Shown: one piece after another, positions 34,494-43,221 of the stretch
Layout of the letters: the number at the start of each line of letters is the position of its first letter
How positions within the stretch are numbered: the first letter of the stretch is position 1
Assembly: GCF_000494755.1 (NCBI RefSeq)
Contig: NC_022657.1
Coordinates: 6,176,001 to 6,240,000, forward strand
Reading direction: 5' to 3'
DNA from: Amorphoplanes friuliensis DSM 7358
GTDB taxonomy: Bacteria; Actinomycetota; Actinomycetes; Mycobacteriales; Micromonosporaceae
DNA length: 64,000 nucleotides
Notes under the pieces: generated by a model
What the model saw: only the letters and a program-made list of their open reading frames with translations
Database searches by the model: none
Told to the model about the DNA's origin: nothing
Program-made: the position numbers and the translations under genes

Positions 34494-35408
34494 TCAGGCT
34501 CCGGCCATGGTGATGACCAGTTTGCCGCCCTTCGGGCGCTGATCGCGTTCCAGCTCGGTCAGGGCGGGGATCGCCTCGGCCAACCCGACCGTACGGGCGA
34601 TGGGCAGGCGCAGGGTCCGGGCGACCTCCTCCAGGTCGGCGGTCACCGGCCGGCCCGTCATCGTCCGGAACGGTCCGGGCAGGACGCTCCGGATCATTTT
34701 GGCCGGGGTCGGGACGATGTCGATGATGGCTCCGCCGGGCTTCAGCAGCGTCCGGGCCGTGGCCAAGGGAAGCATGCCGGGCGTGTCGAAGACGAGATCG
34801 AACCGTTCGGCGAGGGCGGCCGGGGCAAAACCGAAACCCACGACCGGGTCGACGCCGAGCTCGCGGGCCTCGTCAGTCGTAGTGTCGCGGCAGCTTCCGG
34901 CGACCGAGGCGCCCCGCGCCCGGGCAAAGTGGACGGCGGCCCGGCCCACCCCGCCCAGGCACCCGTTGACAAAGACCGCCTGCCCGGGACGGATGCCGGC
35001 CGTGGCCTGGTAGGCGGTCACGCCCACGGTCGGCAGCGCGGCGGCCTGCTCGTACGAGAGGTCCACCGGTTTGAGGACGACCGCGCTCTCCGGGACCGTC
35101 ACCATTTCGGCGAACGCCCCCGCCTGCCGGAAACGAGCCCCGCCGAGCACGGCGTCGCCGGCCTGCAAGCGGGTGACGCCGGCGCCGACCGCCTCGACGA
35201 CTCCGGCGAAGTCGTGCCCCATCGCCCGGGGAAAAGAGCGACCGGTCAGCAGCTTCATCTCGCCGTTGCGCATCTTCCAGTCCAGCGCGTTGGAGGCCGC
35301 CGCCCGGACGCGGACGAGCACCTCACCCGGGCCCGGGCGTGGTGGCTCGAACTCGGCGAGCCGCATCACCTCCGGGCCGCCGTAGCGGTCGTACTGAAGG
35401 CGCTTCAC
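34494..35408 (-). CDS. Medium-chain NADPH-dependent quinone oxidoreductase-like protein
   Basis: 304 residues of the zinc-free MDR superfamily. The N-terminal GroES-like part (PRPGPGEVLVRVRAAASNALDWKMRNGEM, GHDFAGVVEAVGAGV) lacks the zinc-binding cysteines. The Rossmann part has VFVNGCLGGVGRAAVHFARARGASV, a nucleotide-binding glycine motif. It reduces quinones or enones with NADPH. It overlaps the upstream cupin gene by ATGA and belongs to the AraC/cupin/oxidoreductase transcript. Confidence 0.88.
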   Translation of the reverse strand: MKRLQYDRYGGPEVMRLAEFEPPRPGPGEVLVRVRAAASNALDWKMRNGEMKLLTGRSFPRAMGHDFAGVVEAVGAGVTRLQAGDAVLGGARFRQAGAFAEMVTVPESAVVLKPVDLSYEQAAALPTVGVTAYQATAGIRPGQAVFVNGCLGGVGRAAVHFARARGASVAGSCRDTTTDEARELGVDPVVGFGFAPAALAERFDLVFDTPGMLPLATARTLLKPGGAIIDIVPTPAKMIRSVLPGPFRTMTGRPVTADLEEVARTLRLPIARTVGLAEAIPALTELERDQRPKGGKLVITMAGA

Positions 35409-35878
35409 GAGGCGTATTCGCTGGAGATCTCGGTGGCGTAGTTCTTCCAGAGCGGTTTCATGGTTTCGGCGTTGACCGGCTGCCCCGAATCGATCATGGC
35501 CTTGAAGTCGCGGAAATACTGCACGTACAGGTCCGGTGTGAAGGTGTTCAGCATGACCGCGTTCTCGTCGCCGACGTTGGCGAACGTGTGCGGCGCCCCG
35601 GTCGGGACGATGACCCAGGTGCCCGGCCCGGCGTCGTACTGGTCCTCGCCGACGGTGAACCGGAACGTCCCCGCCAGCACGTAGAAGCCCTCGTCGTGCT
35701 GGGCATGGCGGTGCTGCAACGGGCTCGGGGTGCCCGGCGGAATGGTGACCTCGGCGAACCCCAGCCGGTGGTCGGTGTGCTCGCCGTTCTCCAGGATGCG
35801 GATCTGCTGCGCTCCGCTGCCGAGGATCTCGCCCTCACCGGGGCGGACGATGTTTACCTTCGCCACGACTTCTCCCAT
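35405..35878 (-). CDS. Cupin-domain protein
   Basis: 157 residues with one cupin barrel at about 40-115. Motif 1 is QHRHAQHDEGFYVLAG, with His and Glu metal ligands, and motif 2 is GTWVIVPTGAPHTFANVG. This is the quercetinase/dioxygenase-like type. It begins 2 bp after the AraC gene stop and overlaps the oxidoreductase gene, giving a three-gene operon. The substrate is unknown; an aromatic or quinone would fit the partner enzyme. Confidence 0.85.
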   Translation of the reverse strand: MGEVVAKVNIVRPGEGEILGSGAQQIRILENGEHTDHRLGFAEVTIPPGTPSPLQHRHAQHDEGFYVLAGTFRFTVGEDQYDAGPGTWVIVPTGAPHTFANVGDENAVMLNTFTPDLYVQYFRDFKAMIDSGQPVNAETMKPLWKNYATEISSEYAS

Positions 35879-35880
35879 CG

Positions 35881-36834
35881 TTATCGCGTGCCTTGGTCAC
35901 CACCATCCTGTTCCGGTCCGGCCGTGCGCGTCCTGGTCGTCCGCGCACGGTTGTTGGTCACCAGTGCACGGGCGTTGTAGCCGTACGTCGTCTTGAAGAG
36001 CTTGCTGAAATGGGTGGGATCGGGGAATCCCCACCGGGCGGCCACGGCGGTGACCGTACGTCCGCCCGCGGTCAGCTCGGCCCGGCAGCGCTCCAGGCGG
36101 CGGCGCCGGATCAGGGCCGCGACGGTGAGCGGCTGGTCCTCGAACAGCTTGTGCAGCCGGCGTACGGACATGTGATGGGCGGCGGCGATGCCCAGCGGGG
36201 ACAGATCAGGATCGGCCAGCCGGGCCTCGATGTACCCGGCGATCCGGTTCCGCAGCCACTCGTCCGGGGCGGGTTGTTCGTCGCCCAGCCGGGCCTCCAG
36301 CGCAACCGTGATCAGCTCGATGACGGCCGCTGCCGACCGCAGCGCCTCCGCCTCACGGAACTCGGTCGCCGACCGCGCTGATTCGCGAGCCAGCACGGAG
36401 ACGAGAGCGCCGGGTCCGTGGCTGCCGTCGATGCGCCGGCCGACGAGCCGGTCGATCTGCGCGGGCCGGATTCGAAGCTCCCGGCGCGGAACCAGGATGG
36501 TGACGTGCGCCGAGGCGGTGCTCTCGAACCGGAACGTCCGCGTGGGATCGAGCAGCACCAGGTCGGCCGGCCCGAGGTCGGCGTCGCCGCGCCCCTGCTC
36601 GATCCGCGTGCGGCCCCGGATCATCACCTTGATCGCCATGTTCTCGCCGTCGGAGGCGTCACGCTCCCACCCGGCACAGTCGCTCTCGGGCGTTTCGAGG
36701 GAGACCAGCCGCAGCGGCCCGAGGTCACGGGTGGTGATCCGCCCCCGGAAGCCGGCCCCGGCCAGCTTGTTGACCAGCGGCGGAAACCCGCTGGCGGCCA
36801 GCTCGTCCTGGAACGTCTCAAGGTTGCCGATCAC
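35881..36834 (-). CDS. AraC-family regulator, first gene of the cupin/oxidoreductase operon
   Basis: 317 residues. An AraC-binding-like N-terminal domain (about 1-190; AIKVMIRGRTRIEQG, LVLLDPTRTFRFES) precedes a C-terminal double HTH (GIAAAHHMSVRRLHKLFEDQ, VTAVAARWGFPDPTHFSKLFKTTYGYN). It starts at GTG 36834. As the promoter-proximal gene it probably controls its own operon; the effector is likely a small organic molecule. The divergent membrane protein at 36889 could also be a target. Confidence 0.88.
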   Translation of the reverse strand: MIGNLETFQDELAASGFPPLVNKLAGAGFRGRITTRDLGPLRLVSLETPESDCAGWERDASDGENMAIKVMIRGRTRIEQGRGDADLGPADLVLLDPTRTFRFESTASAHVTILVPRRELRIRPAQIDRLVGRRIDGSHGPGALVSVLARESARSATEFREAEALRSAAAVIELITVALEARLGDEQPAPDEWLRNRIAGYIEARLADPDLSPLGIAAAHHMSVRRLHKLFEDQPLTVAALIRRRRLERCRAELTAGGRTVTAVAARWGFPDPTHFSKLFKTTYGYNARALVTNNRARTTRTRTAGPEQDGGDQGTR

Positions 36835-36888
36835 CGCTCAACGATAGCGGCGACACCTCCGCCCGGCCTTCTGCCTTTATGCCGCATC

Positions 36889-37644
36889 ATGGTTGACATG
36901 CGTCGATGGGCTGCTGCGGCCGTCGTCGGCGGGTTGCTCGTGTGGACCGCGCTGGCCACGCCGCTGAGTGTCGCGATCGGCGAGTACTTCGCCTACTACG
37001 ACCCGCAGTCAGACCCGGAACGGCTGGAGTACCACCGTGACCTGGCGGCGCATGTCTACACGGCCGGGCACTGGTTCGGGCAACTTGTCGCGGCACTCCT
37101 CGGCGTCTGGTGGGTCGCCCGCTCGGGGGCGTACCGCCCTGCGACGGTCCTCCGGGCGGCCGCGACCGGTGCGGTGCTCGGTCTCGGCACCGGTGCGGTG
37201 GCGATCGCCGCCGGCATACGCCCCATGCGCGCCAACGGGTACCCGAGTGTGGCACCCGACCCGACGATGCTGTCCGATCCCGCGGTGCGCTGGTGCCTCC
37301 TGGCGAGCCTGGCGTGCTTCCCGCTGTGGACTCTCATCGGGGCAGCGATCACACGGCTGGTTCGCCGGGGCGCGCTGCTCGCCGTCGTCGCGGCGATTCT
37401 TTGCCAGCCCGTCACGCTCATCTTCACGGTGGGAGTCGTCGCGCCGCCGTCGAGCCACTCGATGGCGGTCGCGACGGTCGCCGACGCCGGCCCGACCGCG
37501 CTCTTGATGCCGGCGATCCTGCTCGCCTGGGCCGCGGTGGCCACGGGCACGGCGACCGTCGTGAGCCGACGCCGAGCCGGGCGACCGGCTGAGGACCCCG
37601 CTTCGCCACCGGAACCCCCACCAGATTCACCAGCACTTCCGTGA
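36889..37644 (+). CDS. Unknown polytopic membrane protein
   Basis: 251 residues with about five membrane helices: near the start (AAAAVVGGLLVWTALATPL), HWFGQLVAALLGVWWVA, TGAVLGLGTGAVAIAAGI, CLLASLACFPLWTLIGAAI, LLAVVAAILCQPVTLIFTV and LLMPAILLAWAAVATGTATV. A Pro-rich cytosolic tail ends the protein. ATG 36889 or 36898 could start it; neither has a clear ribosome binding site. I do not recognise the family and no transport motif is visible. Confidence 0.65.
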   Translation: MVDMRRWAAAAVVGGLLVWTALATPLSVAIGEYFAYYDPQSDPERLEYHRDLAAHVYTAGHWFGQLVAALLGVWWVARSGAYRPATVLRAAATGAVLGLGTGAVAIAAGIRPMRANGYPSVAPDPTMLSDPAVRWCLLASLACFPLWTLIGAAITRLVRRGALLAVVAAILCQPVTLIFTVGVVAPPSSHSMAVATVADAGPTALLMPAILLAWAAVATGTATVVSRRRAGRPAEDPASPPEPPPDSPALP

Positions 37645-37659
37645 GAGCGCACCGGATCG

Positions 37660-38169
37660 TTATTGCCGGCGCGAGGCTTGCCGCTTGGCGAGGGCCATCC
37701 GGCACAGGTAGAGCGGCGTCGGTGGCACCCAGCGCAGCTGAAGGGCCTGGGACATGTCGTCGCGGTTGGCCCAGTGTTCGAAGACCAGACCATCGCGCAT
37801 CCGGGTCCAGTGGGTGTGCGTCACGGCCATCTGACGTCCGGTCGCGGGGAACGCCTGGGCGACGCGGCCGTGCTCGTCGTAGGTGACGAACGGGCCCACC
37901 TGGCGTCCGGACATCGTGCAGTGCACGACAACCAGGTCGTCGGACGCCGCGGTCTCGTGGATGTCGAAGGCCAGCTCGGCGAAGGCCGACCGCAACCAGC
38001 GCGCGGTCGCGGCGAACGCGGCCGGACCCTGGACCCGGCAGTCGGGTGGCTCTGCTGTGGCCTCACGGTTGACCGCGTCGGGATGGATTACCTCGTGCAG
38101 CTCGGTCAGTTCGCCCGAAGCCATGATCTTCATAGCTCGAACGGAGGTTTCGATATCCTCGATCGCCAC
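37660..38169 (-). CDS. SnoaL-like ester cyclase-family protein
   Basis: 169 residues of the SnoaL-like polyketide cyclase fold: LTELHEVIHPDAVNREA, GPAAFAATARWLRSAFAELAFDIHETAASDDLVVVHCTMSGRQVG, then HTHWTRMRDGLVFEHWANRDD with the usual His and Asp. It is likely a small-molecule-binding or cyclising protein. It starts at GTG 38169 and is divergent from a TetR gene, with only 43 bp between, so that regulator probably represses it. Confidence 0.8.
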   Translation of the reverse strand: MAIEDIETSVRAMKIMASGELTELHEVIHPDAVNREATAEPPDCRVQGPAAFAATARWLRSAFAELAFDIHETAASDDLVVVHCTMSGRQVGPFVTYDEHGRVAQAFPATGRQMAVTHTHWTRMRDGLVFEHWANRDDMSQALQLRWVPPTPLYLCRMALAKRQASRRQ

Positions 38170-38199
38170 GCGGACCCCCTGCTTGGATACAGGCGAGTA

Positions 38200-38210
38200 G
38201 TATTCAATAC
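38200..38210. promoter_or_regulatory. Palindrome between SnoaL-like and TetR genes, candidate operator
   Basis: GTATT-C-AATAC is a perfect 5-bp-arm palindrome 2 bp before ATG 38213 of the TetR gene and within the 43-bp divergent gap. TAGTAT (38198-38203) could be the -10 of a near-leaderless TetR promoter, which binding here would block. Confidence 0.5.
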
Positions 38211-38212
38211 CG

Positions 38213-38863
38213 ATGACTGGTAGTCAAATGAATGGTCGCACCTACGACAACACCCGGCGCGCCGAGCAGGCCCGCCTGACCCGGCGCCGGATCCTCGACG
38301 CCGCACGTGAGCTGATCGTGGCGCGCGGACCCACGTCGGTCACCATGCGCGAGGTTGCGGTGCACGCGGCCGTGTCGGCCGAGACGGTCCAGAAGACGTT
38401 CCGCACCAAGGCCGCGCTCCTCAAGGAGACCTACGATGTGACGCTGGCCGGGGACGACGAACCCGTACCCATGGTCGACCGTCCTGAGATCCAGGCGATC
38501 CTGGCGGCGACCACGCCGCGGGAGAAGCTGGCCCGTTACGCCACCGTCGCCCGAGTGCTCGGTGATCGGACCGGCCCGCTGGTGTCGAAGCTGCTGGCCG
38601 GCTCCCGCAGCGGCGATCCCGACCTCGCCGATTTCCGCGAGACCGTCAACCGGGAACGCCTGATCGGCGTGACCGGGATAGTCGGCCACCTCGCCGACAC
38701 CGGAGGCCTGCGCGCCGGCCTGTCACCCGAACAAGCCCGCGACATCGTCTGGGCCCTGATCTCGCCCGAGCTGTACGACCTGCTGATCACCGACCGTGGC
38801 TGGACACCCGACCAGTACGAGCAGTGGCTCGCCCGGACCCTCACCGACGCACTGACCGAGTGA
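38213..38863 (+). CDS. TetR-family transcriptional regulator
   Basis: 216 residues. The HTH is at about 20-65 (LTRRRILDAARELIVARGPTSVTMREVAVHAAVSAETVQKTFRTKAALLK, shown only as the sense of the region), followed by a TetR_C-like ligand domain with PREKLARYATVARVLG. ATG 38213 is used, with ATG 38228 also possible. It is divergent from the SnoaL-like gene and overlaps its control region, so autoregulation and control of that gene are likely. Confidence 0.85.
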   Translation: MTGSQMNGRTYDNTRRAEQARLTRRRILDAARELIVARGPTSVTMREVAVHAAVSAETVQKTFRTKAALLKETYDVTLAGDDEPVPMVDRPEIQAILAATTPREKLARYATVARVLGDRTGPLVSKLLAGSRSGDPDLADFRETVNRERLIGVTGIVGHLADTGGLRAGLSPEQARDIVWALISPELYDLLITDRGWTPDQYEQWLARTLTDALTE

Positions 38864-38879
38864 CCTCACCGCCGGGGTT

Positions 38880-40049
38880 CTAAGCCGATGTCCGGCGCTG
38901 GGCGGGCTGCAGAGCTTCCATTGCCACCCCGGCGCGGGTCAGGATGCGCTCGACGTCGGCGATGTCCGGCAGCCAGTCGATCACGTCCTCACCGTGCACG
39001 ATCCGGTACGACGTGACGCTGCCGCGGCGCACCACCTCGACCCGCCACGAGCCGCCGAGGGTCTGCATGACACCGTCGATCGTCTCGACCGGTGGTGTCA
39101 CCCGGGGCACCCGCGCCGGGCTCTTGTCCGGCCGCAGACCACGCCACGACGGGTGGCGCATCTTGCCGTCGCCGGTCCAGTTCCGGAACGACACCTCACC
39201 GACGATCACCGGTTCCACCCAGCGGGCACCCCGCGCATCGACACGCGGTATGCCCGCCACCGCGGGTGTGGGGCGGCTCAGCGGCGCCAGCATGCCCTGG
39301 AGCTGCTCGAGCATCGCCTGGGTGAAGCCCGTGCCCACTCCCCCGGCGTACGCGAGGTTGCCGTCAGGTCCGGTGACCGCGGTCAGGAGCGAACCGATGG
39401 TCCCGGAGCGGCGTCCGCCGCCGGGTTTCCAGCCGATGACCACGATCTCCTGGGTCTGGTTGAACGGCACCTTGATCCAGTCGCGGGAGCGCCGGCCGCT
39501 CTGGTAGGTCGACCCCAGCCGCTTGGCGACGATCCCCTCGAGGCCCTGGCTGCGGGCGGCGGTCAGCACCGCCGCCGGGTCGGCGTTCACAAAATGCGCC
39601 GGGACGCGCACCGCATCACCGGCCAGATCAAGACCGGCCAGCAGCTCGCGACGCTGGAGATAAGGCAGCGCGGTCGTGGCCTCACCGTCAAGAAACAGCA
39701 GGTCAAAGACTTCATAGACCACCGGTACGGCGGTGACGAGCGCCGGCGCAGGTGCGCTGAGGTGCATGCGCTGCTGCAGCCGCTCGAACGAGGCGACCCC
39801 CGCGGAATCCAGGGCGACGAGCTCCCCGTCGAGGACCACACGATGCCCGGCCGCGAGGGGTACCAGCTCGGCCAGCTCGGGGTAACCGGTGGTGATGTCC
39901 CGGCCGTTCCGCGAGAACAACCGCACGCCGTCGTCGACGTAGGCGAGGCAGCGGATGCCGTCCCACTTGAACTCCAGCGCGACGTCGTCCCCGGCCGGCG
40001 GCTCCCCGAGCGTGGCCAGCATCGGCTCGATCACCTCGCCGGCGCTCAT
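38880..40049 (-). CDS. ATP-dependent DNA ligase (LigD/LigC type, stand-alone)
   Basis: 389 residues. The adenylation domain has EPMLATLGEPP and nucleophile Lys28 in FKWDGIR, then FSRNGRD, LDGELVAL, DLLFLDG and GLEGIVAKRLGSTYQSG with RDWIKVP. An OB-fold follows (VVIGWKPGGGRRSGTIGSLL) with WVEPVIVGEVSFRNWT and HPSWRGLRPDK. A C-terminal extension of about 60 residues has an unclear role. It seals nicks, probably in non-homologous end joining or base repair. No Ku or polymerase domain gene is adjacent. ATG 40049 is chosen because upstream residues are not ligase-like. Confidence 0.9.
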   Translation of the reverse strand: MSAGEVIEPMLATLGEPPAGDDVALEFKWDGIRCLAYVDDGVRLFSRNGRDITTGYPELAELVPLAAGHRVVLDGELVALDSAGVASFERLQQRMHLSAPAPALVTAVPVVYEVFDLLFLDGEATTALPYLQRRELLAGLDLAGDAVRVPAHFVNADPAAVLTAARSQGLEGIVAKRLGSTYQSGRRSRDWIKVPFNQTQEIVVIGWKPGGGRRSGTIGSLLTAVTGPDGNLAYAGGVGTGFTQAMLEQLQGMLAPLSRPTPAVAGIPRVDARGARWVEPVIVGEVSFRNWTGDGKMRHPSWRGLRPDKSPARVPRVTPPVETIDGVMQTLGGSWRVEVVRRGSVTSYRIVHGEDVIDWLPDIADVERILTRAGVAMEALQPAQRRTSA

Positions 40050-40195
40050 GCGCACCCGTCCTGCCCGGCCCCGGAACGCAGGCCCGTACGACGGTCGAGC
40101 TGAACCGCCTCGATCCGCCACCGCGCGCCCTCGCCCGTGCCCACGATCTCCAGTGATCACCCGATCGGCGCCCGGGTCAACCGCACCGCCAAAAA

Positions 40196-40212
40196 TGGTG
40201 CAAATTACACCA
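40196..40212. promoter_or_regulatory. Inverted repeat upstream of the DNA ligase gene
   Basis: TGGTGCAA-A-TTACACCA has 8-bp arms with one mismatch, in an AT-richer patch 147 bp before the ligase start and 80 bp after the TetR gene stop. It is a plausible operator; the binder is unknown. Confidence 0.4.
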
Positions 40213-40291
40213 ATGAAGTTCGGGAGACACCCGGACGATTCGCCACCGGCTAGCTTCGCCGCTCGGTGAGGCGCTACTGGATCGCCCTCGA

Positions 40292-40921
40292 TCAGTGACC
40301 GGTCGCGCGTGACGGTTCTCCGGGCCGGAACAACCGGTCGAGCTCGTCCTCGAGGATCCGCTGCGCCGCGGCACCGTCCCGCTGGCCGCCCAGCACGCTC
40401 GAACCGAGGCCGTTGGTCAGCGCGAGCAGCGCGGCCGCGGTCAGCGCCGGATCCACGTCGGCGGCGACCTCGCCCGCCTCCTGAGCCGTGGCGATCTGCG
40501 CGGCCAGCAGGGACTCCAGCTTGTCGGGGTAGGTGGCGCCGTGCCGGGTTGCCATCTCGGCCTCGCTGCTGAAGAGCAGGGTGTAGAAGCCGGTGTAGGC
40601 CCGCGTCAGCCGCACACTCTCCTCGTCGGTCGGCAGGACGGCCGTGAGCGTGCCGTAGATGACGGTGCGTGGGGTGACCGGGCCGAGCGCCCTGATGCCG
40701 GCGGACACCCGTTCCGTGAGTTGCTCGCCGAGGTAGGCGAGCGCGGCCAGCAGCAGCTGTTCCTTGGTGTGGAAGTAGTACTGCACGAGGCGGAGGGAGA
40801 CACCTGCCTCAGCGGCCACTTCGCGCATGGTCGCCGACTGCAGGCCGCGCGTGCTTGCTATCCGCAGCAGGGCTTCGCCGATCTGCCGCCGTCGATGCTC
40901 ATGGTCCACCCGCTTCGGCAT
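40292..40921 (-). CDS. TetR-family regulator of the divergent alpha/beta hydrolase gene
   Basis: 209 residues from ATG 40921. The HTH is near the N-terminus (RRRQIGEALLRIASTRGLQSATMREVAAEAGVSLRLVQYYFHTKEQLL region), with a TetR_C_6-like C-terminal domain (AALLALTNGLGSSVLGG). An extension to 40945 would run through the palindrome at 40929. That operator separates it from the divergent hydrolase, a classical repressor/target arrangement. Confidence 0.88.
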   Translation of the reverse strand: MPKRVDHEHRRRQIGEALLRIASTRGLQSATMREVAAEAGVSLRLVQYYFHTKEQLLLAALAYLGEQLTERVSAGIRALGPVTPRTVIYGTLTAVLPTDEESVRLTRAYTGFYTLLFSSEAEMATRHGATYPDKLESLLAAQIATAQEAGEVAADVDPALTAAALLALTNGLGSSVLGGQRDGAAAQRILEDELDRLFRPGEPSRATGH

Positions 40922-40928
40922 CCCATGA

Positions 40929-40944
40929 TGATACGGTCGTATCA
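40929..40944. promoter_or_regulatory. Perfect palindrome, TetR operator between TetR and hydrolase genes
   Basis: TGATACG-GT-CGTATCA has 7-bp perfect arms, centred in the 49-bp gap between the two divergent start codons. Its size and position are typical of a TetR dimer site that represses both genes. Confidence 0.75.
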
Positions 40945-40970
40945 CAAAACGGCGTTGAACGGAGGCCGGT

Positions 40971-41849
40971 ATGCCGATCGGCGAGTTCCGCAGCGATCAG
41001 GCCCGCGATCGTTTTCTGACCGTCTACGACGATGCTGTCCATCGGCTCTGGCCGTCCTCGTCGGTCGACTCCGATGTGGTCACCAGCTTCGGCACGACCC
41101 GCGTCCACCGGCTGGGCTCCGGCGACCGGACGCCGTTCGTGCTCCTGCCGGGCTCGGGAGGGCCGTCGCTGATGTGGCACGACTACGTCGGCCGGCTCGC
41201 CGCGGACCGCCCGGTGATCACGATCGACCCCGTGGGTGAGCCCGGCCCGTCGGTGCAGACCCGCGCCATCACCAGCGGCGACGAATGGTCCTGCTGGCTC
41301 GGCGAGGTCCTCGCCGGTCTCGGCGTCGGCCGCGCCCACCTGGTCGGGACCTCCTACGGCGGGTGGATCGCCCTGCGTCACGCGTTGCGGTCACCGCAGG
41401 CCGTTGCCGGTCTGGTGCTCCTCGACCCGGGTGGCTTCGGCAAGGTCAGCCGCAAATTCGTAGCCTGGATCATCGCCTGCGGGCTGACCGGATTTGCACC
41501 GAGGCCGGTCCGGCACGCACTGGCGCGGCCCCTCCGCAACGCCTCGTTGCGGGAAGACGACCTCATGCCGCTGGTCAAAGCCTCCTTCGGCTTCCGGCGC
41601 AAGCACATCCCGCCCACCCCGCTGACCGACGACGACCTGGAACGAATCACGGCCCCGACGCTGCTGCTGGTCGGCGGTCACAGCCAGCTGTACGACGCCC
41701 GGGCGGTCGCCACCAGGGTCACCACCCGGATGCCGCACGCCGTCGCCGAAGTCATCCCCGAGGCCGGCCACGACCTGGTCCTCTGGCATCCCGACGAACT
41801 CGCCGCGCGCATGGTGGCCTTCGCCGCGGACGCTTCAGCCCCGGCCTGA
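40971..41849 (+). CDS. Alpha/beta hydrolase
   Basis: 292 residues. Oxyanion region FVLLPGSGGPSLMWHDYV, nucleophile Ser in LVGTSYGGWIALRHAL, Asp in the LLLVGGHSQLYDARAVA region, and His in IPEAGHDLVLWHPDE form the usual catalytic set, with a cap between. ATG 40971 is 5 bp after GGAGGCC. Family members hydrolyse esters or C-C bonds; the substrate is unknown but probably related to the ligand of the divergent TetR. Confidence 0.87.
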   Translation: MPIGEFRSDQARDRFLTVYDDAVHRLWPSSSVDSDVVTSFGTTRVHRLGSGDRTPFVLLPGSGGPSLMWHDYVGRLAADRPVITIDPVGEPGPSVQTRAITSGDEWSCWLGEVLAGLGVGRAHLVGTSYGGWIALRHALRSPQAVAGLVLLDPGGFGKVSRKFVAWIIACGLTGFAPRPVRHALARPLRNASLREDDLMPLVKASFGFRRKHIPPTPLTDDDLERITAPTLLLVGGHSQLYDARAVATRVTTRMPHAVAEVIPEAGHDLVLWHPDELAARMVAFAADASAPA

Positions 41850-41894
41850 CAGGCCGCTGACCTCCCACAGCCTCAAATCAGCTCCTGGAGAAGC

Positions 41895-43205
41895 TCATTG
41901 CGGCTCGCGCGGGGAACGGTCCGAAGCCGTGACCGATGGATCGGAGGTGCTGGCCCGGCTGGGGTCGGCGCCGGCGGTGGTGGAGCGGGTTCCGCCGTGG
42001 CCGCCGTACCAGTCCAGGACGAGCAGGCAGGCGTCGTCGGGCAGGGCGGGGCCGGCCACCTCGAGGACGACGTCGCCGAGGACGCGGACGACTTCGCGGG
42101 GGTGGAGGCGGGTCAGGTCCTGCAGGCGGGCGGGCAGGTCGAGGGCGGCGGCGCCGCGTTCGAGCATGCCGTCGGTGAGCAGCACCAGGCGGTCGCCGGG
42201 CAGCAACTGCAGCTCGTCCGCGCGGTAGGGCTTGTCGGCCAGCAGGCCGAACGGCCGGTTCACGGCCAGCGTCACCGGCCGGACGGTCCCGTCGCGGACC
42301 AGCAGGGGTGCCGGATGCCCGGCGTTGACCACGGCGAGCAGTCCGGTGGCCAGGTGCAGACGGCCGAGCAGCCCGGTGGCGAAGAGCGACCCGGCCGGGC
42401 GGTTGCCGGCGACCGCCTGATTCGCGGCCTGGGCCTGCTCGACCAGGGTCGCGCCGCGCCGGCGGGCGTTGCGGAGCCCGCTGACGCACAGGGTCGCGGT
42501 CAACGCGCTGTCCACACCGTGGCCGACGGCGTCGGTGATGCTCAGATGCAGCACCTCGCGGGCCAGGCTGTAGTCGAAGGTGTCCCCGCCGATGCTGGCC
42601 GCCGGTTCGAGCCACGCCGACAGCGTGAACGAGTCGGCCTCGCAGGTGAACGCCTCGGGCAGCAGCCGTCGCTGGATCTCGGCGGCCAGGGTGAACGGCG
42701 TCGTGCGCTGACCCCACTCAAACAGGTCCGTGTGCCGGCGGTTGGCGATGACGACAAACGCCAGGGTGTGCGCGGCCCGCGACACCCGCTCCACCGCCGC
42801 CTCGCTCGGCGCGGCCGACAGCGCGAGCTCCAGCAGCCCGATGGCCTCCCCGCGCTGGGTGACCGGTGCTCGCACCACGAACCGGTCGCCGACCTGCTCG
42901 ACCAGCACCTGCTGCGAGCGCAACGCCTGCTCCTGGGGGCCGCCGTCGAAGGCCAGGACCTCGGCGACGTCCTGGTCCTGCCGCCGGCCCCGGGACACCT
43001 GGTCGACCGGAATGTGCACCAGCCGCACCAGGGCCCGGCCGCTCATGTCGGCGACGAGGAACGACACCCAGTCAGCGTTCAGATGGTCGCCGATGGTGCG
43101 GGTCACCGCCTCGACCGCGTCGACCGGGGCTGCCTTCTCCACCGCGAGAAGCACATGGTCGAGAGCCGTTCCGCTCACCGCACTGTCACTCACACGACGC
43201 AGCAT
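41895..43205 (-). CDS. SpoIIE/RsbU-type PP2C phosphatase with N-terminal GAF-like domain
   Basis: 436 residues. An N-terminal GAF-like sensor (about 15-165; DHLNADWVSFLVADMSGRALVRL) precedes a SpoIIE phosphatase (about 185-395) with EIQRRLLPEAF, IGGDTFDYSLAR, SITDAVGHGVDSALTATL, NAGHPAPLLV and LLTDGMLERG; the Asp residues bind metal. A low-complexity Ser/Thr tail ends the protein. It should dephosphorylate an anti-sigma antagonist (STAS) in a partner-switching stress pathway. The partner genes are not adjacent. Confidence 0.9.
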   Translation of the reverse strand: MLRRVSDSAVSGTALDHVLLAVEKAAPVDAVEAVTRTIGDHLNADWVSFLVADMSGRALVRLVHIPVDQVSRGRRQDQDVAEVLAFDGGPQEQALRSQQVLVEQVGDRFVVRAPVTQRGEAIGLLELALSAAPSEAAVERVSRAAHTLAFVVIANRRHTDLFEWGQRTTPFTLAAEIQRRLLPEAFTCEADSFTLSAWLEPAASIGGDTFDYSLAREVLHLSITDAVGHGVDSALTATLCVSGLRNARRRGATLVEQAQAANQAVAGNRPAGSLFATGLLGRLHLATGLLAVVNAGHPAPLLVRDGTVRPVTLAVNRPFGLLADKPYRADELQLLPGDRLVLLTDGMLERGAAALDLPARLQDLTRLHPREVVRVLGDVVLEVAGPALPDDACLLVLDWYGGHGGTRSTTAGADPSRASTSDPSVTASDRSPREPQ

Positions 43206-43221
43206 AGGCGTGACCGGGTGC

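Noticed and set aside
34179..35441. Plus-strand frame over the oxidoreductase gene
   Set aside because: Composition is shadow-like; the minus-strand MDR enzyme is unambiguous.
40213..40269. Short peptide frame (18 codons) after the inverted repeat at 40196
   Set aside because: No ribosome binding site and no conserved partner; more likely part of a regulatory gap.
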